From: Sphaerulina vaccinii | Taxonomy: Eukaryota; Ascomycota; Dothideomycetes; Mycosphaerellales; Mycosphaerellaceae | Direction of reading: 5' to 3' | Assembly: GCA_022570795.1 (NCBI GenBank) | Contig: JAKUDP010000013.1 | Coordinates: 1,426,001-1,490,000 of the forward strand | Length of the DNA stretch: 64,000 nucleotides | Shown: in pieces, positions 22,383 to 33,377 of the stretch | How positions within the stretch are numbered: the stretch's first letter is position 1 | Layout of the letters: every line of letters starts with the position of its first letter | Made by a program: the position numbers and the translations under genes | The notes under the pieces: model-generated | Told to the model about the DNA's origin: nothing | Databases searched by the model: none | The model's input: the letters and a program-made list of their open reading frames with translations, nothing else

Positions 22383-22478
22383 GATCACACGAACTCTGTC
22401 TCATATACATTGTGCATTAAGGTGCTAATTATGATGCGTATGTGCGACCCCTTATGTATAGCAATTCCCGCATTCGCA

Positions 22479-25185
22479 TCAGATCTTTCCACTCCACAAC
22501 AAGAAACGATGAGCCAAGAACAGGTTGAACGAGTCCAGCACGATCAAGGGCAAGCAGTCGTACCACGGCAGACCCCGAATGATCTGATATGTGGTACCTG
22601 CAGTCACAGCGCCCACGACAGTTATTGACCAGCACCACGCGAGTATCCTGGTCATCATTAGCGGGGTCATCACGAAGCGAAGATACACGACTTACCTCAT
22701 GTTGCGATACTTGTTGTTCTTGTGTGCCTTTGTGTCACCAGATGGCACCCACGCCAGAGCTCGACCGAAGAGTCGATCCTTGATTGCGGTTAGGTACGCA
22801 TACGACTGGATCACCATCACGAATTGAACGTTAAAGCCGTATCGCGCTTTGCTCCAGCACCGGATCGCGATCAGGGAATACACAATCGACGGGACGGCGA
22901 ATGCTAGGTTGTAGTAGCGCACATACTGTGGTCGACACCACAGCATCAGAATTCCGGGGAGCGGGTTGATGAAGATCGAAAGCGAGATGGCACTGTAGTA
23001 CATCATGCCTGACAGATAGCAGATCTTCTGAATCCAGCTGAGATCGGAGCGCCAGAAGTCCATGTTGGTCAGCAGTGTAGTAGAGCCCTATTTCAGACAG
23101 GTCAGTACACCCCAAGGAAGGACACTCGCCTTGAACTTACCATGCACCACCTCATTTGCTGACTGAAGAATGCGCGAGGAGTATCAGGACAGATGCCACA
23201 AGCGAGACAGAGTGGCAAATATCGGACCTTCCAGCCACGATTGACAGCGTAGAAGCCAGTGTGCACATCTTCGGAGAACCCAATCTCTGCTGTGCCTCCC
23301 ACTTCCACAAGGGCCTCTCGTCGGTATACAGCATTGCTGCCTACGCAAATCGATGCGCCAAAACGATTTCTGTTGATCTGGACGACTCGGTAGAACAACT
23401 CCTGTACAGCTCCTGCTCCCTGCTCGACCCAGGTCTGATCTGTGGATGTGCGAAAGAACTGAGGAGTTTGCACGATGGCTGTATCAGGTCGCGCCTGGTG
23501 GATTGGGATGATTTCTTGCAAGAAGTCCGCCCGCGGGCAGAAGTCGGCATCGAAAATCGTAAAAAAGGCCCCTTCAGTCCTTGCAAATGCCCATCGAAGA
23601 TTGCCAGCCTTCTTCAATCTCGGACGATCCTCCCGGCAGATGTAATTGAACCCGTATTGAGTCGCCATTGCATGGACCGCATCCGAGGCTCCATCGTCCA
23701 GGACATACACTTTCAACTTATGCTCTGGATACTGGAGCTGCTGGATATGCTTGTACGTATTCTCCAGGATCTCGATGGGCTCTTTACAGCACGGCAGATA
23801 TATGTCTACAGTCGGCGCGGTGAGTGGATTGACAGGGTATTCTTCCAGGATCTTCTCATGCTTCTTGATATCATAATCCTTCCCGCAGATGCTCACTGTA
23901 TAGGAGATTACGAGATATGTTTGAAGGAGGAAGACGACCGCGCCGAACCAGTAGAAGGCGTAAAAGCTCACGACGAAGAGCCACATGCCGACTGACAGGC
24001 TCAAGAAGGAGAACACTCCAAATGTGTAGAGTCCAAGGCGATTTGTCTTGAGGTACAATGTCTTTTCGAAATCAGTTGGGCCAGTCGGTAGGATGAGGAG
24101 AGGTGCCTGTGAAGGGCAGTATGTTGAAACGAAGGACTCTTTTGCTCGGCTCCAGACGCTGGCTTTGGAGTCTTGGCTGCCGTCTAATGGTGTCGTTGGC
24201 TTTTCTGTTGGTGTGGATTCTGGTCGCCTCTTCTTCTGGAGCTTGTTTCTGGTTGCTTTTGCCTCGGTGGCAGAACTTTCATCTCCGATCTGTTCAATCT
24301 CGTCTTCTGGCTTCACATACACTTCTGTCCCAAGACCGACATTAGTATGAGTGACTGGTGTGATCAGCTCTCGCTCGTGGTCTCTTGCTTGGAACCAGTT
24401 GGTGAGGTGCTGGTAGTCGACGACTTCCGGGAGAGATGAGCTGCGAGCTTGTGGTGGCGTATTCGCATCGGCGTATGGTACTATCAGACTCGACGATCGG
24501 GGTCGCTGCTGCTCGTCCTCTGCGATCACTGATGCGGCTAGAGATTGTCGAGATTCAAGCTGATCGTGGACTTGAGGTGTCTGTGGTATTGGCGGGCGAC
24601 TGTCTTCTGGAATCGTTGCTGGCACGGCTACATCGGCAGGACTGTTCACCTCGGCTCCTAGTGGACTGCTGGCTCTCAATCGACCCGAACCGGAGAGTGG
24701 CTTTGGCGACGGGAAATAGTTTGTCAGCTGCGAAAGGTTCGAAGGCGTCCTCGGCAACTGCAGGCTACATTAGCTGCTGAAGTGAGGTCTCGCTCAAGGC
24801 CACTTACAGAGTCTCTGGTGGGTGTTGGGCAGCTACTAGCAGCCAGAGTTGGTGGAGTATCGATGCCTGTTGAGTCATTGCCTTGGCTCCCATCGTCACT
24901 GTAGGCGCTGCTGCTCGCAGCATAGCTACTGTCGCCGGCATGGTGTTTGCTGATGAACTGTCTCGATGAGCGCTGGAGCTCCTGAAGTTGTGCTGCTAGT
25001 TGCTCCAGATCGACATCCGCTTGCTCATGCGACTGCTTGGTGTTTGCTGGGAGCGTTTCGACATCAGTGACATTGATACGAAGGTCTTCGGCTTGCTCTC
25101 TGGAGATTGGCATATTGGCTGCAGAATAGCTCGACGTGCAATGAAGGTTGCTCTGTACTTCAGCAGTGTCAAGAGCACGCGGCAC
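22479..25185 (-). CDS. Cellulose-synthase-like glycosyltransferase, GT2
   Basis: Four exons (25185-24808, 24757-23141, 23087-22696, 22647-22479) join cleanly to 851 residues; Met at 25113 is an alternative start. A long Ser/Pro-rich cytosolic N-terminus (about 330 residues) precedes two transmembrane helices. The processive GT2 domain carries all four hallmark motifs: VLDDGASD, FDADFCPRAD (DxD), FSEDVHTG and QQMRWC (QxxRW). The C-terminus has four or five further membrane helices. The enzyme should polymerise UDP-sugars into a beta-glycan and extrude it through the plasma membrane; mixed-linkage glucan synthase Tft1 of Aspergillus and bacterial BcsA are architectural relatives. No PilZ domain is seen. 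It is divergent from the UDP-glucose dehydrogenase gene across about 880 bp, pointing to shared control. Confidence 0.92.
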
Positions 25186-26069
25186 TCATGAACAAGGACA
25201 CTCAATAGACGAGGGTGTCTCAAGAGCCTGGGTCTCGCGCATGGCAGCGTCGTATTTACAACCTCGCTTGCTTCTGCATTGATAAACTTGGTCAAATACG
25301 CTAGCCGACGGATCCTAAGCATACGGGTATGCGACAGAACCCAATACAGAGGAGTCGTACCAGCTCCAGAACATACGCGATTATGCACAGGTCGCTGCTG
25401 TTGTGCCACTCAACAGATGATACGTCGACGGACTTTGCTAGGAGGTTACACATTCTACCATAAGGTCGGGTCTTCGCTGCAGGAACAGTGGATGATCAGG
25501 ACTATGTAAAGATCGTGCACAGTAGTGCTATGCACTGCGAACATTGTTTCTGCACGTGGTTGCTATACCTTGCACTGCTGTGATACAGTCGGCATCGGCA
25601 TAAACCGACCTTGTCAGCCAACTATTTTGCAGCATTGACATGCAACATACCAAATCAGGACTGTCCGACAGTTTCAAGTATGGTATACAGCCGCCTCGGG
25701 CTAGGATGCCAATGGACTTGCTTCCGGCGAACATACCCCAACGCCCCCAGTCAGGAACTGGTGGGCTACACTGCGCGCCAACGCAGAGAACATTCGCATC
25801 TAGACTGGAGACAAAGCTTGATCCAGCCTTCGGGATATGCTCCAGCGCATACGCGAGAGTATTGTTGGGCATGGATACGACGAGGATGCAAACCTCGGAG
25901 GTACCGACAGATTTGCGATGATCCTGTGGCAAGATTGTGCTCGAGATAGCGCATCACACGACCTCCTCGATTGGTCGCTCATAAGTGGCCACCTGGGCAT
26001 AGTGAAGACGTGCTGCAATCCTCGCAATATCCGTCCCTTCAACAGTTCGTGCCAGCAACCACCTTCACG
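25186..26069. promoter_or_regulatory. Divergent promoter region of GT2 and UDP-glucose dehydrogenase genes
   Basis: About 880 bp without a supported gene, lying head-to-head between a polysaccharide synthase and the enzyme that makes UDP-glucuronate. The spacing allows a shared bidirectional promoter. I did not identify specific factor sites; a CGG-half-site search would be informative given the Zn(II)2Cys6 gene 5 kb away. Confidence 0.45.
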
Positions 26070-27916
26070 ATGAGCACCTCAGAATCGACAAGCGCCACTG
26101 GCTCTCCATATGAGCTTTCGAGAACTTCTAGTCAGACCTCCTTTGACACTCACGAAGAAGAGGTTCCGGCACCAATGCAGACCACCGACATTGTCCTAGT
26201 CCAGAAGATCGTGTTCGTTGGAGCTGGATACGTAGGTATGTTGATGCAGGACTTGCCAAACTCTGCGTAGCTGACCATAGCGCCTCTGCCTCAGGTGGAC
26301 CAACCGCCGCGATCATCGCGTACAGCTGCCCACGAATCTCGGTGACAGTCGTGGACAAGAGTGAGCGACGGATTCAGCAATGGCAATCGAGGCATCTTCC
26401 TATCCACGAACCTGGCCTTCAAGACATCGTGCGAGAGGCTCGAGATGGAACAACTGGTTCTCATCCTCGATCTCCGAATTTGTTCTTTTCAACAGACTGC
26501 GACGCAAAGGTCGCTGAGGCGGACGTGATCTTCTTGGCTGTCAACACACCTACTAAGATCAGCGGCGTCGGAGCGGGTGCTGCTACAGACATTTCCATGT
26601 TCGAGTCGGCGGCACGCTCAATAGCCTTGGTGGCAAAAGCTGGTGCCATCATTGTGGAGAAGAGTACAGTTCCATGTCGTACAGCCGAGATGATCAGAGA
26701 CATACTGGACTTCCATCGACCTGGTACCCCTTTCGAAGTGCTGTCTAACCCAGAGTTCTTGGCAGAAGGTACTGCCGTGAAGGATCTGCTTGAGCCTCCA
26801 AGGATCCTGATAGGGTCAAGCGACACACCTCACGGCATCCTTGCAGCGACACGTCTCGCAGATGTGTACGCTACGTGGGTCCCAAGATCCTCTATCATCA
26901 CCATTGATGTCTGGAGCTCAGAACTGGCTAAACTGGTGGCGAATGCGATGCTGGCTCAGCGCATCAGCTCAATCAATACTGTGAGCGCCATATGTGAGAA
27001 GACTGGAGCAAATGTCGACAACGTCGCTCGAGCGATTGGTGAAGATCCACGACTTGGCAGTCGGTTCCTGAAGTCAGGCTTGGGATTTGGTGGCAGTTGC
27101 TTCAAGAAAGACATCCTCAGCTTGTCATACCTTGCGGAGAGTCTCGACTTACCAGAAGTGGCACATTACTGGAAGCAAGTCATTGACATCAACGAATGGC
27201 AATGCAAGCGATTTGTGCGAGGGGTTCTCAAGACTCTGAATGGCAGCCTCCGAGGCAAGAAAGTTGCCTTGCTGGGCTACGCCTTCAAGAAAGACACAGC
27301 CGATACAAGGGAGTCCCAAGCAACAGAAGTTGTGCGCATGTTACTGCAAGAGAGCCCTGCTGAAATTTGTATCTGGGATCCACAGTGCCACGCACAGCAC
27401 ATTGAGTTGGAGTTGACAGCGCTCCTGGCTTCGTCTACAGCTTCGCCTATACTGAAGCCGCATGGACCTGTCTCGATCTCGGCTAGTCCATACGAAGCCT
27501 GCGACACAGCCTCAGCAGTGCTGATCTTGACTGAGTGGTCTCAGTTCTGCTATCCTCCTGCGAAGCTCCAGAAGCCTGTGCGATTGCAACCACAGTATGC
27601 AGATTCAGCAGTGGACTGCAGCTTTCCCACGCTACAGCATCTGCAGCTTGACGCATGCTCTGACAGCGCACGCGACCACATTCTCCGACTCGTACCTCAA
27701 CCAGATTGCCCATCGGAGTGCGAGGATTGTGCCATCGACGTGCAGAAGAGCAATATTTCTAACGACAACATTGATTGGCCCGCCATTGCAAAGATGATGC
27801 GCGGGGAGAGATGGGTATTCGATGGCCGAGGTGTCTGTGATCAAGCAGGATTGGAGCAGCTTGGGTTTCTGGTACATGGAATCGGCAGAGCAGACACCAA
27901 GTCCAAGCTGAGATAG
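26070..27916 (+). CDS. UDP-glucose 6-dehydrogenase
   Basis: Two exons, 26070-26235 and 26295-27916, joined inside the Rossmann glycine motif (VGAGYV|GGPTAA), give 595 residues. It oxidises UDP-glucose to UDP-glucuronate with two NAD+. The key signatures are present: SNPEFLAEGTAVKDL, KLVANAMLAQRISSINTVSA and the catalytic cysteine loop GFGGSCFKKDI. The C-terminal domain contains GYAFKKDTADTRESQ. Compared with typical 460-residue enzymes it has a Ser/Thr-rich extension of about 48 residues at the N-terminus and an extra C-terminal tail of roughly 60-80 residues with several cysteines (CPSECEDC). It lies back-to-back with the GT2 synthase, which makes a GlcA-containing polymer or UDP-xylose supply plausible. 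Confidence 0.93.
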
Positions 27917-28434
27917 GTGCATGATGATAACGCAGGTAATGCGGTTGAGCTTCGGGAATGGATGTATTTAGAGGGTGCTGTGCAACAATGAGACCTTGTA
28001 CCTGCATAAGGTATATCCACTTTGTACGCTTCAGTGGCTGATCAGCTCGAAGGTGGCGCGAGGGCCGACCTGAGGTCAGCGGGCCGGGACCTCCTTTGGC
28101 GGCAGATATATTGTGCTCCTAGCGACCTGGACAGGAGTATTGTGATTGCCATCCGTCGTTTTTGAGATAGATGCCGAACCATTGTTTGCTGGAACCGCCA
28201 AGGACAGTCAGCGGTGACTACGAGCAGCATGCAATGCGATGCGGGCGACGCCCTTGCTCCAACGACCGCCACGCCAGGATATGACGCCTCCAATGTCCGC
28301 TGCATCGCTACCGTAGATATTGCAGAGATGGAGTTCGCCCGTTGCAGATGAGAGTCCGGTGGCACAAACTTCAGCCTCCACGAGAACTTATGCTTATACT
28401 CCCGCGATAACAACTTTCCTTGACCTGCAACACG
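27917..28434. other. Intergenic region
   Basis: The 3' flank of the dehydrogenase gene and the promoter of the GH12 gene. A minus-strand frame here overlaps the GH12 start and has no family resemblance. Confidence 0.4.
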
Positions 28435-29859
28435 ATGATACGGCTCGCGATTGTGGTGACTGCGTTGGCCGTCGGTCAAGCTGCTTCGGGAGATATACTA
28501 TGCGGCCAATACGCGACGCACACGAATTGTGAGCTATGAAGATCCGATAGGAGAGCTGAGCTGAGCTGACCTGAAAATAGGGCCATACATGGGTGCGACG
28601 AACGTCCAGCCGAGCGCGATTGAACGAAGCTAATAGATGTTCCTCAGTTAATAACAATGCATGGAACGAAGACGACTCCGGCGGGATCTGCACTTTTGTA
28701 AGCGCACCATATCCAATCGTCGAGTTTCTTGCTCACATTGCATCTCAGGTCTGCGATACGTGCTCCGATATCTCGTTCTATTCTCTCTGGAACTGGACAT
28801 CCCAGCCAGTCACTGTTCATGCATACCCGAACGTGGAACTGAAGTCATCGAATCTGCCACTCCAGCTGCGCAATCTCGCTTCATTGTATGTCTCGGCGAC
28901 CTGGGACTTCGCGCCAGCCTCACTTCCCGCTGGCACATCGCAAGATCCAAATACCGAGCCGGACGCGAGTGAGATCACGAGTAACAACGTCCAAGCCAAT
29001 GTTGTCCTGGATGTGTTTGCCGATGCAGATCGAGAGAAGAGTCAAACGCCAAGCAAGCAGAAGTATGAGCTTATGGTGTGGGTAGGTGTAAGTGTAGTAG
29101 GCAGAAGGCATCCGCTGTCGACAATGACTCACTGAGCTCACATCCACTGTGGTGCTGCGCTCAAAGACAGACACTTGATGAGACAGCCTGCGTTTTCAGA
29201 GATACTCGCTAACCCTTTTACCTACTCCTTTTAGGTGTTCGGCGATGCTTCCTGGGTAAGTCTCCTAGTCACCTACGCAGACATGCATGACAAGACATGA
29301 CACTGCGAATAATGGCTCTGACCCTAGCGACTTCGTAGCCGATTGGCAAAAATGCTCCGAGAGATCCACCAGTGATTGCCAGGCTGAACAATACCGACTT
29401 GTGAGTAGATCCAAAGTGGTATCTTGCATCACCATGTCCTTATACTGACTTTTGCCAAGCACACTGTACAACGGCACCAACTCCAATGGCCAATTCGTGT
29501 ACTCCTGGGTTACGAATCAGACCTTGACTACATTCGGACTCGACTTCGCCCCTCTATTTGGCTATCTCTGGAAGGAAGAAGGAATTCCAGATGATGTCTA
29601 CCTCGGAACAGTTCAATTTGGTTCAGAAACTTTCTCGTCGGACAGCCAGATGAACTTCTCCGTGTCGTCCTATGAGGCACGTGTGGAACGTACGATACCA
29701 GACGCTTCAGGCACAGGTGCACCAACAGCAACGCTGCCTGTGGCTACGGCGGTGAGTCTCGGCTCCAGCTTGCGACTGCTGGACGAGGGCGGCCCAAAGG
29801 CATGGCGAACTCTTCTAGCAGTGCTTTCCTTCTTGGTGGGGCGTTTGATGCTGGTCTAG
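28435..29859 (+). CDS. Secreted GH12 endoglucanase / xyloglucanase
   Basis: Six exons reconstruct a 319-residue protein: 28435-28528, 28648-28697, 28749-29081, a 21 nt micro-exon 29235-29255, 29339-29400 and 29460-29859. A signal peptide (MIRLAIVVTALAVGQAASG) is followed by the GH12 jelly-roll. Recognisable segments are CGQYATHT, NNNAWNED, WNWTSQPVTVHAYPNVEL, KYELMVW (nucleophile Glu) and GTVQFGSETFSS (acid/base Glu). It should cleave beta-1,4-glucan or xyloglucan outside the cell. After the catalytic domain an Ala/Thr-rich stretch ends in a hydrophobic helix (WRTLLAVLSFLVGRLMLV), which could be a membrane or GPI-type anchor; an alternative last intron cannot be excluded. Micro-exon boundaries are supported by GT...AG sites and by restored homology (VFGDASW|PIGKNAP). 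Confidence 0.88.
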
Positions 29860-30570
29860 ACCTCGAAAGTGGACAGGAGTGGACGTCACTTCAGCATGCT
29901 ACCGTTTCTGGCTTGTGCATCAGGTTCATGTGTAGTCATCTGCGCGTTGGGAGTGACTCTCGCTTTGCTTCGGATTGCAGGCTTGGAGTTGTAGCTCGTG
30001 GTAGTGAATCTCGAATGGTCGTCCTTGTGGTCGACTTGTGCAAGTTGTGAATCTTGGCACAAGCGATTATACCTCATATAAGCCGTCGGCGGCACGGTTC
30101 TGAGAGCACCGGATGTCCACTGCCGAGCGAATCCAACCAAGGCCAAAGCTAGAGAGAAACTCAATCTCTTCCAGATTACTTTTGTCAGCGAGCTTCCCTA
30201 CCACAACTCATGACTTAGCAGTTTAGCATCTCATATTTGCAGGGGTTACGCTTGCAATGCACTATCCATAACCATCCATGAGAGCTTTATGCCGAATGGA
30301 CAATGATTCATGAATCCACATTTGCTCCAGATTCCCACTCTGCGAGACATGCTATCCAGATAACCGAACGACCACCCCACCGATTGCACCAAATATGTGA
30401 AGATGAGCAAGAGTATCCTGAGTTGAGGCAATCTTGGGCAACAGTTCAAAAGACGCTAGGATGGGACTCTAGAAATGTAGGTGAAGTTGTACAGCCGACT
30501 CTTTCCTGCATCGCTCCTCGCACAGCCTTCAACTCTTACCTGGTTTGTACAGTTATGACGAAAACCATAC
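29860..30570. other. Intergenic region
   Basis: About 710 bp between the GH12 gene and the transcription-factor gene. It is the promoter side of the latter; no supported gene or repeat. Confidence 0.4.
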
Positions 30571-32528
30571 ATGCCTAAGCCGAGCAAGAACCGCGGGCAC
30601 AGCTTTAGCGATTGCTGGACGTGTACAAGGAGACGAGTGAAATGCTCACTGGAGAGACCATTATGTACACGGTGTGAGTCCTGCTTCAAGCTGTGCGACC
30701 AGAGAGAAATGCTAATCCTTGGAAACAGGCACTGCGGCCGGCCTAGAATGTCTGGGCTATGGCTTCCGCTTCGATGTGCCAACTGGTGTGCAATCTGACC
30801 GGCAGATATTGCCCGAAGACGCACGCCCAGACTTATATCTCAAGCTGTCAAACAATGAGATTGATGAGCATCTCTCTGACCTTGAGGCCACAACAAGAAC
30901 TACACACAAAGGTCCATTCTGGGTTCTGGCATTCTCGCCAGAGAATTCGCCTGGACACGAACAGTCAGGCGCATCGAAGCATGGCAGCGCCGCTACCTTT
31001 GGCGTTAGTCTTCCACTGCGCCCAGGCAGTTCCAGAGCGCAATCAGGACCTCCCTTCGAGCCAGGACGGCCTCTCAGAGTGTTAGGTTCCACGTCCTCAA
31101 GACCTACATCACCTTCGATCCCACATATGCCGAATCTCGTCCACTTATCGACCCACGAACGCGAACTATTCGAACACTACGTAGATTATATCTCTGAGCA
31201 ATTGTCTCCATTTGCAGGCTCTATGCATGGACAGAAGAAGCATCTCAACTGGGTAGTCGCTGTCAACGGCAGGATGGGGGCAGCAAATGAGTCGCATGCC
31301 ACTGATGCAGTCTTTCACGCAATATGTGCTGCATCGGCCATGTCCTTTGCGAAGATCAAGCCTGGCTCGGACAGCTATCGATATCGAGCTTTAGGACATG
31401 AGAACTTGGCTCTGGGTCACCTCCGAGGTGCCATTGAAAGTGGTAGTACTTCCTACACCACGATTGCCATAGCGGGTCAGTGACATCCTCTCTTGTGTGT
31501 ACTGCCGACGCTGATCTTGAACATTAGTTATGACTTTCTTGGTATACGAACACATCGCAGATCGAGGGCACTGCTATAGAGCTCATCTTCAAGCCGGACT
31601 AAGATGTATACTGCTATGCATCAGAGGTGCAACCCACGACGACATCGATAGCTATGCTTTGGCAATATGCGAACACTGGACGCTCGGCTGTACGTTCGCA
31701 AACGTAGGTCCAGCAGAACACCAGATCTTGCTCCGAAAGATGATGGGAGACGGTACCGGTTACTTGTCGCGCAACTTTGGTATCCAGCTCGAGCTGCTGG
31801 ATGCAATGATTGCGACGAATGTGGCGATGGCCCACCTCGACCAACTATCACCTTACCAAATCGACGAAGTAGAGGCTCAAGTGCTTTCCGCAGAGGAAGG
31901 CTCGCGCTACCACCCGATCAGCAGACTGGTGTACAAGGCTGCTTACGTGTACTTCGTGCGTGGAGTGAGGCACATACCACCACAACAGATCGTGGCGGAC
32001 ATTAAAACAGGGCTCCAACTTCTGGAATCGATCCCAGGTGGGAAGCACGGCGACACAAACAGCGCACCTGTATCCTGGGCCGCATGCACTATCGGATCCG
32101 AATGCAAGAATGTCGACGATCGAACACGCTTTCTCAGATGGTGTAGCAGTCGTGCGAAAATGGAGACAGGCAATATACACGCCATCCGTGCTCTTAGTTC
32201 AGCCGTGTGGCAGATGAGGGATACAATGCCAGACCAGCAGAATACGATGTGGTGAGTATATGATTCTATTTCCGTGATCTACACGTGCTTACCATATGTC
32301 AATAGGAATACGGGCTCCCCTATAATAGACACGCTTCAGCGCGCAGAATGGGAGAGGCATCCAGAGAACACCAACAATGACCCGATCGAAATCACGAAAG
32401 GTGGCTCTCATGTTAGGTTCATACTGGAAAGCCAAAGATCCCCCTGGCTAGACAACGCGACCGACGGCGGCGCACCGTATGCAGGCTCAACGAAAGATCT
32501 GGACGAGTTTCAAGCCCTCTTGGGCTGA
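30571..32528 (+). CDS. Zn(II)2Cys6 transcription factor
   Basis: Four exons (30571-30673, 30729-31475, 31528-32251, 32306-32528) give 598 residues. The binuclear zinc cluster is CWTCTRRRVKCSLERPLCTRC plus a sixth cysteine after intron 1 (Cys 15, 18, 25, 32, 35, 42: spacing 2-6-6-2-6). Intron 1 splits the fifth cysteine codon, which is good evidence for the splice. The remainder (HERELFEHYVDYISEQLSPF..., then VMTFLVYEHIADRG) matches the fungal transcription factor domain PF11951-type region. It binds CGG-containing sites as a nuclear regulator. Its position after GT2, dehydrogenase and GH12 genes suggests a pathway-specific regulator, but that is inference. Confidence 0.92.
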
Positions 32529-33377
32529 AACCGATACGACGATTGACGAAGATGCTTAAGCGCACATAGCTGGAGTTGGTCGCTGCTCACGGTCGATTGC
32601 AGAGAACAAGCAGATTTGCAGAGAGGCGGGAAGCGGCGAGTACTGCTCGATTTATGTTCGCAGGTGATAGAATCGGCCGATCGCTTGAAATACCGAGTTT
32701 CATATACATATGGATCTGGCTATCTGTCTATGCTCGGCCGGAGCTATGGTGAATAGTCTGTGTACAGCTGGCATCACATGCCGGCACTCGCCGTACATGC
32801 ATGGTATGGGACATTGAAAACCTCCTTTGTGAGAGAGAGTAAGAGCCCATCACGATGGAATCGATGCTTCAACCGACTCATGCCATGGTTTCTGAAGGAT
32901 GCTGCAGGGCGACAGATAGCGTTGTAGAGTTCAGAGGACTCGAGTAGTGCTCGGTGCGAAAGTCAAGTAGCAGCAATGATGTGGTTTGCCAATGAATTGA
33001 GCTCACATTGCAACTTCTCTCCATATGAATGTTTGGAGCAGTCGAAGCTTGTTGCCACATGTTGTCTGTTTCGTCTAGAAGTCTGGTGCTAACAATGTCG
33101 CAAAGAGTCATAACTCTGTGGACCGATGGCACAACGAATGCTCGGATGGCCACTGACAGAAGAGCAACTCCTGCTCCAAGTGACTTTCGGCTCCTCTCGA
33201 CGCTTTAGTCAAAGAACAGGCAAGCGTAGCGATGCTGTATTGACACGCTCAACCTCGGCCTCGCAAGCAGTCTTTGTCGTCACTATGTCAGGCTGTCGTG
33301 ACTATTCTAGCCCTCGAGTAGTCTTCGATGTACAGTGCTCGATCTCGCTAATATCTGTCTGATAGCTTGACATATTT
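32529..33377. other. Intergenic, convergent 3' flanks
   Basis: About 850 bp between the transcription-factor stop and the stop of the minus-strand Mgr3-like gene. No gene or repeat was recognised. Confidence 0.4.

Noticed and set aside
28042..28479. 145-codon minus-strand frame
   Set aside because: Overlaps the GH12 signal-peptide exon on the opposite strand and has no domain content.
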